Shown: positions 8,025 through 15,893 of the stretch, one piece after another
Position numbering within the stretch: the first letter of the stretch is position 1
How the letters are laid out: the number at the start of each line of letters is the position of its first letter
Origin: Paraburkholderia sp. BL10I2N1
GTDB lineage: Bacteria > Pseudomonadota > Gammaproteobacteria > Burkholderiales > Burkholderiaceae
DNA: 64,000 nucleotides
Reading direction: 5' to 3'
Assembly: GCF_004361815.1 (NCBI RefSeq)
Contig: NZ_SNWA01000001.1
Span: 4,216,001 to 4,280,000 of the forward strand
The notes under the pieces: generated by a model
Database searches by the model: none
Seen by the model: the letters and a program-made list of their open reading frames with translations, nothing else
What the model was told of the DNA's origin: nothing
Translations under genes and position numbers: made by a program

Positions 8025-8282
8025 CTACCGCAGACGTTCGTCGAGCCGCTTCAGGACAGTCTCGATCCGTGTCAGGATCGCATCGATACGCTGCCCCTGC
8101 TGCTGCGTCAGTTCGAATCCACATTTGATCGCGAGGACCCGGCGATGCCAGTAGCCCGGGCTCAGCATGCTGTCCACCGGCTGTCGCGTGGCCCACTCCA
8201 GATGAGCCAGTTCTTCCTCGACCATGTGCGAGGCGTGAACGCGTTGCGCTTTCCCAGCCGGGCTCCTGCTTCCAGTGTTCAT
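8025..8282 (-). CDS. Conserved hypothetical protein, 85 aa
   Basis: An 85-residue protein starting MNTGSRSPAGKAQ. The middle has HMVEEELAHLEWATRQPVDSMLSPGYWHRRV and the C-terminus a predicted helix (QQQGQRIDAILTRIETVLKRLDERL) with heptad-like leucines. No signal or membrane segment is seen. GAGG lies upstream of the ATG at 8282; the longer in-frame extension to 8360 lacks support. I do not recognise a named family. It is convergent with hfq2. Confidence 0.6.
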   Translation of the reverse strand: MNTGSRSPAGKAQRVHASHMVEEELAHLEWATRQPVDSMLSPGYWHRRVLAIKCGFELTQQQGQRIDAILTRIETVLKRLDERLR

Positions 8283-8563
8283 GTCCGTGCAACCTCGTGA
8301 GTATGCCGACGCGAGGACATCAGCATGTCGCCTCAACGTGACACACCGAAGACGGCGCACGCGGCGCGATTTTGCAGACAGATCGACGGTTTACCCACCG
8401 CCGTTTGATCCTGCCTCACGGCGTGGTCTCCAAAGAACGCTTACAACGCTCTGCTGCTTCCCTGCGGCGGGCTGCCGACGTCTTCCATGCCATCCGGCGA
8501 GCTTCTCCGCGTCAGCCACGTTGCGCTATGCTGACCACTCCACGTTCGCGAGCGGAGCAAGCC

Positions 8564-8722
8564 ATGTCCAAACCCAAACCCAATACGCCGGAACCCCACG
8601 CGCCGGTAGAAGACCGCCTTGACGAGGCGCTCGACGAAACCTTCCCGGCCAGCGATCCGATCGCGGTCGATCCGGAAGAAGAGCCCGCCGAACCTCCCAC
8701 CAAGGAGAAAAAGCGTCACTGA
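8564..8722 (+). CDS. Small acidic protein with LDEALDETFPASDP motif
   Basis: A 52-residue hydrophilic protein. Its core, RLDEALDETFPASDPIA (19-35), is a motif I recognise from many small uncharacterised proteobacterial proteins. A Pro/Glu-rich segment and a Lys-rich end (KEKKRH) follow. GGAG lies 8 nt before the ATG, supporting this start over the longer in-frame ORF from 8372. It is probably cytosolic and of unknown function. Confidence 0.68.
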   Translation: MSKPKPNTPEPHAPVEDRLDEALDETFPASDPIAVDPEEEPAEPPTKEKKRH

Positions 8723-9078
8723 GCGCGGATAACGCGCACAACCCCGTCTTCTTTGAGGTCTGTCGGCCAGCGCCACCGAAGCAACAACAACGTGCTCACC
8801 GACACCGCCCGCTTCCCGGGCAAACGCGACGGCCATGAAGCGCGCGTCATATATGTCGAACTATCGTTCGACCTGATCCAGCGCATCGCGCTTGCGACCG
8901 GCCGGCTGCTGGCCGGCGGCCCGGCTTTCCAGATCATCGGCAATAGGCTGAGCGGCCTCACCACTGTTGTGATGATCGTCGTAGCCGCGTGGGAAAGCGT
9001 GTCGCGACGCGCATCGCCGCAAGCAGGTCAGGTCAGCGCCGAATAGCAGAAGGCACCGGTCGGACGAAAACGACGAAA
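8723..9078. other. Intergenic stretch without a confident gene
   Basis: A plus-strand frame at 8753-9046 could encode 97 residues, with a middle segment VIYVELSFDLIQRIALATG. It has no ribosome binding site I can defend and no recognised domain. Minus-strand frames here are also unconvincing. A strong bidirectional terminator follows at 9079, so a transcript, coding or not, may end there. Confidence 0.3.
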
Positions 9079-9110
9079 ACCCCGCACAGTGAACTGCGCG
9101 GGGTTTTGTG
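9077..9110. terminator. Bidirectional intrinsic terminator
   Basis: AAAACCCCGC pairs with GCGGGGTTTT, with an inner CAGT/ACTG stem. It has T-runs when read on either strand. It lies between plus-strand genes ending before 9050 and the minus-strand DUF2968 gene. Confidence 0.8.
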
Positions 9111-9174
9111 TGGCGACGCGAATGGCCGCGTGTCATGCTCGACGAAGCTGGCCAGAAAAATCAGGCCAGAATGC

Positions 9175-9198
9175 AAACCCAGGCAAGAGACCTGGGTA
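9175..9198 (-). terminator. Hairpin downstream of the DUF2968 gene
   Basis: Read on the minus strand, ACCCAGG pairs with CCTGGGT across a 7-nt loop and is followed by a short T-run (TTTG). It starts 12 nt after the stop of the DUF2968 gene. The weak tail makes it a modest terminator; the stronger one at 9077-9110 is a backup. Confidence 0.5.
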
Positions 9199-9209
9199 GC
9201 CAGTATCGA

Positions 9210-9968
9210 CTAGCGCACGGTAACCGGAAGACCGGTTTCCAGCTGACGCTGCAGGTCGTGCACCTGACGCTGCGCCGCGCGCAACTGTTCCTGTGCTGCC
9301 AGTTTCTGCGTCTGCAGCGCGGCGGCTTCGTCGCGGGTCTGCTTCTGCTGGCTGGCCACGATCGCCTGCTGCTGTCGCGCAACAGTCAGGTCGGCCTGCA
9401 GACGGTTTGCGCGGTCCTGCGAGAGCGCGATCAGGCGCTCGGTTAGGACCTTTTGCGCATCGAGTCGCGTGCGGCGGATTTCGACCTCAGACAGTTGCAC
9501 CGTCTGGCGAGCGAAGTCGCGATAGATCGCTTCAGCGCGGCCATCATCCTGGGTCTTGATGACGCGCCAGAAGTTCTTCTGCTGAAAGAGCGCGACGTAG
9601 TAGGTCATTTCCTTGCCGTAGAACAGCAGGCTGGCGCCATAGCTGCCGTTGTACGTCGTGCGCAGTTCGCTCAGATCGGATCCGTGGATCATCTGTTGCA
9701 ATTCTGCGACGTTGCCGCTGGCCGACTGCTTCGCCTCGTCGGCGGTCAGCACCACTGGCGCGCTCGATGCCGCGGTGGGTGCGTCGGGCGACAACGCCGT
9801 AGCCGCCGCGTCTCCGGAGAGCGGTGTCACCGTTCCAACTGGGGTATTACTGGCAACCGTAATGTTTGCGCTGTTATCTGGGCTCGTTTGGGCACGAACG
9901 CCTTGCAACCCCCCGATTACAACCAGCCCTACCAGCGCGAGCTGACGAACTTTTGACTTTTGGTCCAT
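9210..9968 (-). CDS. DUF2968 domain secreted protein with C-terminal coiled coil
   Basis: A 252-residue protein. The signal peptide is KVRQLALVGLVVIGGLQGVRAQ (residues 5-26). A Thr/Ala-rich linker follows, then a globular part (HGSDLSELRTTYNGSYGASLLFYGKEMTYYVALFQQ, about 94-130). A long helix rich in Gln, Ala and Arg (about 150-245) looks like a coiled coil. This matches the DUF2968 family that I associate with Burkholderia-type genomes. The function is unknown; it is likely periplasmic. The ATG at 9968 is the only good start. About 670 bp of gene-poor sequence lie upstream. Confidence 0.85.
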   Translation of the reverse strand: MDQKSKVRQLALVGLVVIGGLQGVRAQTSPDNSANITVASNTPVGTVTPLSGDAAATALSPDAPTAASSAPVVLTADEAKQSASGNVAELQQMIHGSDLSELRTTYNGSYGASLLFYGKEMTYYVALFQQKNFWRVIKTQDDGRAEAIYRDFARQTVQLSEVEIRRTRLDAQKVLTERLIALSQDRANRLQADLTVARQQQAIVASQQKQTRDEAAALQTQKLAAQEQLRAAQRQVHDLQRQLETGLPVTVR

Positions 9969-10638
9969 GTAATTTTTGCTCTAACAGTTTTTGTTGTAGC
10001 CAATCCATCTCATTATTACTCACTTTCGCGCGTTGCGGGTTCCTCATCAAAAAGTTTGGTGCTTTCGTATCTTTTCTCGCAACAGCTTGCGGGCCGAGGT
10101 GTTTACATGGCGTCGTACCGCTGTTCTTTCTTCGGCATTGAGGCCACCCGGAGCCTGGTGGATCAGGTGATATCTCACTCGCCTGGATCAACCCGATCCT
10201 CCGTTACGCTCCACGCCGTGACCCGGCTGACCGAGATGTCGCATTCGTTGAATCCTTGTCGAGAGAACAGGAGCAACGGGCTCACGGCAGATCGCCAATG
10301 TCCACGCTCACAGAAAATTCGGAGGAGGCTGATTGACGCAGGCACGGTCCGCGACAGATCCTGGCCGCCGCCTCAGTGCCAATGGGCAGCGATGGGTCGC
10401 TTGCGAAGGCCGACGCCTCGCACGGTCGACTGATCAACAGAGAGTACCCGTATCGACGGACCGATTGCTGGAAGACGCTGAAAAACGGCGTGCCCGTCGC
10501 CTGATTAGAGGCATCACTATCAGACGTTACCCACGCTTTCACGTATGCTGCCTGGACCCTTTTTCAAGCCATGGCGTCTGACAGTCACACGATGCCGCGC
10601 GACCAGGATCGCGACGATTTTTAACAAGGAGGAAGACA
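9969..10638. other. 670-bp gene-poor region between two secreted-protein genes
   Basis: It should hold the promoters of the divergent DUF2968 and DUF2147 genes. A plus-strand frame at 9960-10433 and a minus-strand frame at 10282-10542 have no recognisable domain, poor codon bias and no convincing ribosome binding site, so I leave them out. Base composition near 9960-10110 is distinctly more AT-rich than its surroundings. I see no strong sigma70 pair. Confidence 0.4.
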
Positions 10639-11124
10639 ATGACGCATTTCACGCGAGGCTTCCGCGCAACAGCCCTCAAGTCGGCGAAACACGCGATGGT
10701 TGCTGGCGCACTGATGGCCAGCGCTGTCGCGGCGATGGCGCAAAACGCGAGTCCGATTGGCACATGGCAAACAATCGACGACCACACGGGTCAGCCGAAA
10801 GCGCTCGTGCAGATTACGCAGGACGGCAGCGGCACCCTGTCTGGCAAGATCATCAAAGGACTCAGCGCGAACGACAATCCGGACCGTCGCTGCACGGCAT
10901 GCACCGATGCGCGGAAGGATCAGCCAATGCTCGGCATGACGATCATCAACGACATGAAGAAAGACAGCGACGGATGGGACGGCGGACAGATTCTCGATCC
11001 GGAGAACGGCAAGATCTACAGGTGCAAGATGCACCTCGAGGATGGCGGTCAGAAACTCGTCGTGCGTGGATACATCGGGATATCGCTGCTCGGGCGTTCG
11101 CAGACGTGGATTCGCGAGCAATAA
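10639..11124 (+). CDS. DUF2147 domain secreted protein
   Basis: A 161-residue protein with a signal peptide (KHAMVAGALMASAVAAMAQ, cleavage near 35). The mature part begins SPIGTWQTIDDHTGQPKALVQI and continues GTLSGKIIKGL, DRRCTACTDARKDQPMLGMTII, WDGGQILDPENGKIYRCKM and ends GRSQTW. The GxW start, the central CxxC and the ILDPENGKxY segment are hallmarks of DUF2147, a small beta-rich periplasmic family without known activity. AAGGAGGAAG sits just before the ATG, a near-ideal ribosome binding site. The IS630 insertion begins about 30 bp past the stop. Confidence 0.88.
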   Translation: MTHFTRGFRATALKSAKHAMVAGALMASAVAAMAQNASPIGTWQTIDDHTGQPKALVQITQDGSGTLSGKIIKGLSANDNPDRRCTACTDARKDQPMLGMTIINDMKKDSDGWDGGQILDPENGKIYRCKMHLEDGGQKLVVRGYIGISLLGRSQTWIREQ

Positions 11125-11154
11125 GCGACGGCGCAGATAGTCGCGACAAGCTCT

Positions 11155-12254
11155 TACTCACCAGTCAGAAATATAGGAGACAGACGGGTGCTTGAAGAAC
11201 GACCGGACAAGCCTTGGATTGCGTTCAATTTGCGCGAGCTGTTCGTGAATCCGCGGCCCCAGCTTTTCGCCGCTTTGCAGAGGGCGTCGCGCGACACCGG
11301 TGCGCTTGACGTGACTCCATACCAGTTCATCCGGATTGAGGTCAGGCGCGTAACCTGGCAGGAAGTGCAAGGTCAGTTTGCCCTGAGTGCTGGAGACGTA
11401 GTCCCTGACCACCGCTTTCTTATGCGCGGGCAGTCCGTCGACGATCAGATGAACCGCCTTCCTGCGCCTGAACATCAGCTTCCTGAGCAGCGTCACAAAC
11501 AGTTCGCCAGAGAGCCCGCCTTCGTACGTTGCAAACCAGAAGGCACCCTTCGAGTTGACCGCCGACGCTGCGCTCAGGCCTTGCCGCTGGCCAGGGCGGT
11601 CGACTACCGGTGTCTCGCCGCGCTGGGCCCACGTCCTGCCATGCACCGAATCGGCGCGAAAACCGGATTCGTCCCAGAAGAAGATGTCCGAGTTTTCCAC
11701 CCGCGCCTGAATGGCAATGGCCGGATACGTCTCGCGCTGCCAGCGCTCGATCGCTTCCGGATCGCGCTGGTAAGCGCGCTGCAATGGCTTTTGCGGTGTC
11801 AGGTCCAGGCGCGCGAGCATCGCGCCGATCGACGCCAGACTCAGCGTGACATCGAACTTCTGTTGCACCAGTTCGCGAACCACGTTGCGCGTCCACAGAC
11901 CGAAATCGAACCCGTATTGCGTCGGATTTCTGCCGTTGATCCATCGCAGCACCCGCTGCTCCTGCGCAGGCGTGAGCGCGCGAGGCCGGCCCGTGCCTTT
12001 GGTCGAACGAAGCGCTTGCGCTCCATGTGCGCTCGCCTGTGCACGAATCTTGTACGCCCACGACCGATGCATCCCGAACGATGCCGCGACCTCATTGGGA
12101 TGTTCCCCTTCGGCCATCCGTTGAACCGCCAGGGTGCGCATCTCTTCAAGGATATTATGAGCCAAGGCTCTGCCGTCTCTTTTCATATGAAGCTTCGACA
12201 CGGTCAAGGGCGTCCAGTTCACAGTTTGTCCGCCAAGTTACTGACCTATGAGTA
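11155..12254 (-). mobile_element. IS630-family insertion sequence
   Basis: The element spans 11157-12252 and is flanked by a TA dinucleotide at 11155-11156 and 12253-12254, the target duplication expected for IS630/Tc1 elements. The ends are imperfect inverted repeats: left CTCACCAGTCAGAAATATAG, right (read inward) CTCATAGGTCAGTAACTTGG, with further matches inward. It carries one intact transposase gene. Confidence 0.8.
11158..12186 (-). CDS. IS630-family transposase
   Basis: A 342-residue DDE transposase starting MKRDGRALAHNILEEM. The N-terminal helix-turn-helix (about 15-60) contains EVAASFGMHRSWAYKIRAQ. The catalytic triad is readable as FFWDESGFR (first Asp), HLIVDGLPAHKK (second Asp) and GYAPDLNPDELVW (Glu), typical of IS630. 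The stop codon lies in the left inverted repeat. An in-frame GTG at 12222 would add 12 residues. No frameshift is visible, so the enzyme is probably active. Confidence 0.9.
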   Translation of the reverse strand: MKRDGRALAHNILEEMRTLAVQRMAEGEHPNEVAASFGMHRSWAYKIRAQASAHGAQALRSTKGTGRPRALTPAQEQRVLRWINGRNPTQYGFDFGLWTRNVVRELVQQKFDVTLSLASIGAMLARLDLTPQKPLQRAYQRDPEAIERWQRETYPAIAIQARVENSDIFFWDESGFRADSVHGRTWAQRGETPVVDRPGQRQGLSAASAVNSKGAFWFATYEGGLSGELFVTLLRKLMFRRRKAVHLIVDGLPAHKKAVVRDYVSSTQGKLTLHFLPGYAPDLNPDELVWSHVKRTGVARRPLQSGEKLGPRIHEQLAQIERNPRLVRSFFKHPSVSYISDW

Positions 12255-12271
12255 AGATGAGCCTGAAAAAC

Positions 12272-12315
12272 AAAAAACCGGCCGACGATAGCAATCGTTC
12301 GGCCGGTTTCTTTTG
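12272..12315 (-). terminator. Strong terminator hairpin next to the IS630 element
   Basis: AAACCGGCCGA with CGAT pairs with ATCG and TCGGCCGGTTT around an AGCA loop. It has a T-run on the plus side and an A-run/T-run on the minus side. It lies just downstream of the minus-strand C-terminal remnant at 12335-12475, which it probably once terminated. Confidence 0.75.
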
Positions 12316-12334
12316 AAGTACCGCAGTCGGTCGA

Positions 12335-12475
12335 TCATGCGGCTTGCTTGTAGTCTGACGGGTAGGTTGTGACCTGCGATACAACGTCCGTAGCCGGCGG
12401 CAACGTCGGTGCAAGCGGTGAGAGCTGTGTGCCGAAACCAACCCCGAGGCGGGCGGTAGACAGCGTCAAGCAGCA
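12335..12475 (-). pseudogene. Possible 3' remnant of a gene cut by the IS21 element
   Basis: On the minus strand a frame of 46 codons runs from the IS21 edge to a TGA at 12335 and reads LSTARLGVGFGTQLSPLAPT, then LPPATDVVSQVTTYPSDYKQ and AA. A strong terminator follows 20 bp later, as expected for a true gene end. No start is present. The segment does not look like the missing end of the DUF4096 gene on the other side of the element. The family is not recognised. Confidence 0.35.
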
Positions 12476-12535
12476 TGGCCGGTCAGCGACAACTATCTTG
12501 GCCGGTCAACGGGGTAATTGTCGCTGGTTATAAGG

Positions 12536-12865
12536 TCATATTTGACGTTGCTCCTTCGTAGTTGTCGGTGGGTAATCGCGTAGTTGACGCTCATCGTTAC
12601 TGCGTAACAATGGGCTGTCGAAGTACTCCTGCCACTGCGCTGAATCGCAATCGATCCCCGCGAGAACACGCTCCTCTTCCGCGATGATCAGTTTCTCGAT
12701 CAATTCCTGTTTCGTTACTGCGTAACGGCGCGCCACCCGGGCAAGCGCGAGGAAGGCGCGGGTGTCAATCCAGGCGTTCAGGCGACGCTGACCGTTATCG
12801 TCCGAGCCCGAATGAGGGCGCCGGGCCCGATATTCGGCTTGCCGTTGTGCTGCTGTTTTTGCCAT
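12536..12865 (-). CDS. IS21-associated third ORF, small hydrophilic protein
   Basis: A 109-residue protein starting MAKTAAQRQAEYRARRP. A central segment (RLNAWIDTRAFLALARVARRYAVTKQELIEKLIIAEEERV) resembles a small ribbon-helix-helix or helical DNA-binding fold. I recall similar ORFs beside some IS21-type elements. It lies 53 bp past the istB stop, behind a hairpin with GTGACCCG/CGGGTCAC arms. It may be a regulator of the element, but this is inference. Confidence 0.65.
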   Translation of the reverse strand: MAKTAAQRQAEYRARRPHSGSDDNGQRRLNAWIDTRAFLALARVARRYAVTKQELIEKLIIAEEERVLAGIDCDSAQWQEYFDSPLLRSNDERQLRDYPPTTTKEQRQI

Positions 12866-12930
12866 TTTCCTGTCCAGATCCGGTCGATTTCGTGACCCGT
12901 TACCGGGTCACGGATGCGTTACTGCGCAAC
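12596..12930. repeat. Three copies of a 13-bp palindrome in the IS21 element
   Basis: GTTACTGCGTAAC occurs at 12596-12608 and 12714-12726, and GTTACTGCGCAAC at 12918-12930. A partial copy (TACTGCGTAAC on the minus strand) lies at 15024-15034. The copies fall in different coding contexts, so codon usage does not explain them. A separate hairpin with arms GTGACCCG/CGGGTCAC lies at 12892-12911. Confidence 0.55.
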
Positions 12931-13761
12931 GTTGCCGTCCTCAGGTGGCGGGCCACTGAACGGGATGGCAGGGTTGTCGTCGTGTAATTGACGCCGCCGT
13001 GCGTTCTGTTTGTCGCCGGCCTTGCGGCGGCGGTAGCTTTCGACGTTGAGCTCGAAGATCGTCGAATGATGCACAAGCCGGTCGATGGCGGCGACCGTCA
13101 TGCCGGGGTCAGGGAACACGTCATTCCAGCCCGAGAACGGTTGATTGGCCGTTATCAGAAGACTTTTACGCTCGTACCTCTCGGCAATCAGTTCGAACAG
13201 CACGCTGGTCTCGGCCTGGTCCTTGCGGGCGTACGACAGGTCATCGAGGACGATGAGGTCGAAGCGGTCGAGCTTGGCCAGTGCGGAAGGCAACTGCAGG
13301 CTCTGGCGTGCCGCCTGCAGCTTCTGGACGAGTTCGCTGGTGCGCGTGAACAGCACGCGGTATCCGGCATCGATCAGGGCGTGCCCGATGGCCGATCCGA
13401 GATGGCTCTTGCCGACACCAGGTGGCCCGAACAGAAGGACCGTGGCGCCTTTCTCCAGCCATGACTCGCCGGTGGCCAGCGCCGTGACATGGGCCTTCGA
13501 GACCATTGGCACGGCGCTGAAGTCGAAGGTGGCGAGCGTCTTGGTCGGGTCCATCTGCGACTCGGTGCGGTGCCGCTCGATGCGTCGTTTGGCGCGCTCA
13601 GCCAGCTCGTGCTCAAGCAGTGCGCCAAGCAGTCGCGTGGCCTGCCAGCCTTCCTTGTCCGAGCGCTCCGCGAACTCGGGCCACAACCTGCCGATCGTTG
13701 GCAAGCGCAGCTCGTTGAGCATCAGGGCCAGGCGGCCACCGTCATGTGCGGGCGCGTTCAT
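12919..13761 (-). CDS. istB: IS21-family helper ATPase IstB
   Basis: A 280-residue AAA+ ATPase of the DnaC/IstB type. Walker A is LLFGPPGVGKSHLG (about 110-120) and Walker B is DLIVLDDLSY (about 168). Sensor residues follow in LLITANQPFSGW. It assembles on target DNA and activates the IstA transposase. The start overlaps the istA stop by ATGA (13758-13761), showing translational coupling. The C-terminal end is long and hydrophilic. The gene is full length with no break. Confidence 0.92.
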   Translation of the reverse strand: MNAPAHDGGRLALMLNELRLPTIGRLWPEFAERSDKEGWQATRLLGALLEHELAERAKRRIERHRTESQMDPTKTLATFDFSAVPMVSKAHVTALATGESWLEKGATVLLFGPPGVGKSHLGSAIGHALIDAGYRVLFTRTSELVQKLQAARQSLQLPSALAKLDRFDLIVLDDLSYARKDQAETSVLFELIAERYERKSLLITANQPFSGWNDVFPDPGMTVAAIDRLVHHSTIFELNVESYRRRKAGDKQNARRRQLHDDNPAIPFSGPPPEDGNVAQ

Positions 13762-15251
13762 GCTGCCATCTCCTCGAGCAGTTCGTCATAGACGGCAACG
13801 GGCGGCATCTGAACCTCCACTTCAGGACACGAGGCCTCACGGGGCGCGTACTGCTCACGCAGCGCTTTGAGATCGGGCAGCTCGCCGGCTTCCAGCAACA
13901 CGTCAAGCTGTCCGGCCAGTACGGCCTCCACGCCGTGCAGGCCGGCGAGTTCAAGCAGGCCAACCATCGTCTTGCATGCTTCGCGTTGCGACAGGCGGGA
14001 ATCGAGTTGTTCCCAGGTCCGGCGGTAGGCCTCGCGCGGGAACAGTGCGTCACGAAACGCGAGCCCCTTGAATGCCTGCGGTTTGCGCTTCAGGGAGCCA
14101 ATGAAGTGGCGGTAATCTAGCGCGTGGCGGTTGTCGTGCGCACGGGAGCCCCGTGCGGTGCTGTGCACCAGCACGCCGGACAGGTAACAGTCGAGCCGGT
14201 CGCCGTAGACGCGCACCTTCAGCCGGTGACCAATCAGGCGCGACGGCGCACTGTAGAGGATGCCGCGCACCGTGAACGTACTGCAGCGGGTCACAGGAGC
14301 CTCCTCCTCGACGAAGTCGGTGGAACGGTACTCCGGCAGATCCTGAAGCTGCTGGCGCTCGATACGGAACGCGGCGGCGTTGCGCCGGTTTCGACGCATC
14401 ACCTGCTCGCGGATGAATTCATCGTAGGCAGCACGATCAGCGAAGTCGCGATGGCCACGAAGCATCAAGGCCTGATCGACCGCGTCCTTCAGATACCGGT
14501 GCGAGGATTCGATACTCCCGTTCTCGTGACCCAGACCGCGATTGTTGCGCGTGCCCTGCATGTCGTAATGATCGAGCAGCGCCTTGTAACGGATCGTGAA
14601 GTCCTCCTTCTCGCTCAGGTTTTTGAAGGCGGCCGACAGGCTGTCGGTGCGATGCTCGCGAGGGCAACCTCCCGCCTGCCACAGGGCGTTCTGCAATCCG
14701 GTTGCGAGGGCCTCGAAGCTCTCGCCGCCCTCGACTACGTAGGCATACTCCCAGCGTGAGAACGCCAGCACGAAGTGGTACAGCCGGTGCGCGAACGGTG
14801 CGCCGCCAATCGTCACGCACAGCTTGCTCATATCGGTGAAGTCCGACAGCCCACGCACGCCGGGCTGATGCTCCTGGGGGAAGAAGATCTCCTGACTGGG
14901 GCCCTCAAGCGCCCGCCATTGATGAATGCGTCGCTCCAGCGTGCGGCGCATGCTGTCGGGATAGCGCTCCGGGTGATCCTCCTGCAGCTTGCGCAGGATC
15001 GTAATGCCCATCAGATGGGGAGCGTTACGCAGTAGCGGTAAAACTTCGCTATCCCAGACATCGGCGAACTGATCGGGACGGGTGCGCCAGGAGCGCCGAG
15101 GCTTCTGGGATGGCAGAGTCGCGTCACGCTCGATGCGGCGTGCGGAACGCACGCTTATTCCGGCCTTGGCGGCCGCGACTTCCTGCGGATGGTGTTTGCG
15201 CTTGGTCATGTAAAGACGAACCTGTTGGTCGGTAATGCGGGTTCCAGACAT
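13758..15251 (-). CDS. istA: IS21-family transposase IstA
   Basis: A 497-residue transposase. The N-terminal helix-turn-helix lies in EVAAAKAGISVRSARRIERD (about 25-45). The integrase-type catalytic core has Asp in GLSDFTDMSKL (about 140), Asp in EHRTDSLSAAF (about 200) and Glu in NGSIESSHRYLKDA (about 247). A C-terminal beta-barrel (APVTRCSTFTVRGILYSAPS) follows. All catalytic residues are present. It works with IstB to transpose the element. The start is ATG at 15251. Confidence 0.92.
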   Translation of the reverse strand: MSGTRITDQQVRLYMTKRKHHPQEVAAAKAGISVRSARRIERDATLPSQKPRRSWRTRPDQFADVWDSEVLPLLRNAPHLMGITILRKLQEDHPERYPDSMRRTLERRIHQWRALEGPSQEIFFPQEHQPGVRGLSDFTDMSKLCVTIGGAPFAHRLYHFVLAFSRWEYAYVVEGGESFEALATGLQNALWQAGGCPREHRTDSLSAAFKNLSEKEDFTIRYKALLDHYDMQGTRNNRGLGHENGSIESSHRYLKDAVDQALMLRGHRDFADRAAYDEFIREQVMRRNRRNAAAFRIERQQLQDLPEYRSTDFVEEEAPVTRCSTFTVRGILYSAPSRLIGHRLKVRVYGDRLDCYLSGVLVHSTARGSRAHDNRHALDYRHFIGSLKRKPQAFKGLAFRDALFPREAYRRTWEQLDSRLSQREACKTMVGLLELAGLHGVEAVLAGQLDVLLEAGELPDLKALREQYAPREASCPEVEVQMPPVAVYDELLEEMAA

Positions 15252-15339
15252 GAGCTGACGGCTTCTTCTTAAAGCTTCGATCAGCCCATCCTAAAGCCCC
15301 GCCGACGCGGCGCCGCCGGTGGTTCGTCGTCTCCGGCGG

Positions 15340-15753
15340 CTACGCCGCCTCCGACTCCTCACCACCGGCCAAAACAATCGTCAACGACCGGCCAAGATAA
15401 TTGTCGCCGCCCAGGGCGGTCTTCTGCGCCGATGTCGCCTTCATGCGCATGCGTGCCTGCATCATCCCGCACAGCTCTTCGGATGCTGCACCGTATAACT
15501 CATCCAGCAAACGCTTCAGCACGCCGGACGCGTACCACACCTTGAAGCGGCGATGGCACGTCTGGTAGGACGGGTATCGGCGCGGTAGCTCCGACCACGT
15601 GGCGCCGCTGTACATGACCCACAGCACACCATTCAGCACGGAACGTGTATTAGCCAGCGGGCGACCGCGCAATTCTCGGCGCGGGCGCAGTTCGGGCAGC
15701 AGCGGTACAACGCGCTGCCATTCTTCATCATTGATATCACGGAAAGGTGTCAC
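15340..15753 (-). pseudogene. Lone DUF4096-type (IS5-like N-terminal domain) gene truncated by IS21
   Basis: The frame begins at a GTG (15753) with AAGGAG 6 nt upstream and reads VTPFRDINDEEWQRVVPLLP, RGRPLANTRSVLNGVLWVMY and PSYQTCHRRFKVWY. This is the helical N-terminal domain of IS5-like transposases, without any catalytic domain. The last 15-19 codons are read from the IS21 end (NYLGRSLTIVLAGG), so the natural C-terminus is lost. Up to the junction the domain is complete, so the product could still fold. An in-frame ATG at 15777 lacks a ribosome binding site. Confidence 0.65.
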
Positions 15754-15893
15754 GGGTTTCTCCTTGAGCAAAACCATGGGGAGAAGATATAGAGACAGCT
15801 TTCCGGCGAATATGGGATGAGTCCGAATCTTGAAATAACGGCCGGATGGCAGTGGATGCCGGGCATTCACTGGCCCAGCGTAGTGTCGCGACT

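Larger units (their letters stand above)
12476..15394 (-). mobile_element. IS21-family insertion sequence with three ORFs
   Basis: The element holds istA, istB with an ATGA overlap, and a third small ORF. The 31-bp ends (12476-12506, and 15364-15394 inverted) match at 24 positions. Each end carries internal copies of GCGACAA(C/T)TATCTTGGCCGG, as usual for multiple transposase sites in IS21. A copy of the inner repeat extends to about 15406 on the right, so the right edge is uncertain by about 12 bp. No 4-8 bp target duplication was found. Confidence 0.8.

Noticed and set aside
9960..10433. Plus-strand frame of 157 codons upstream of the DUF2147 gene
   Set aside because: It overlaps the start of DUF2968 on the other strand, and has no ribosome site and no domain.
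12536..12930. Palindromic repeats read as a possible CRISPR-like array
   Set aside because: The copies are only 13 bp with irregular spacing inside an IS element and there are no cas genes.
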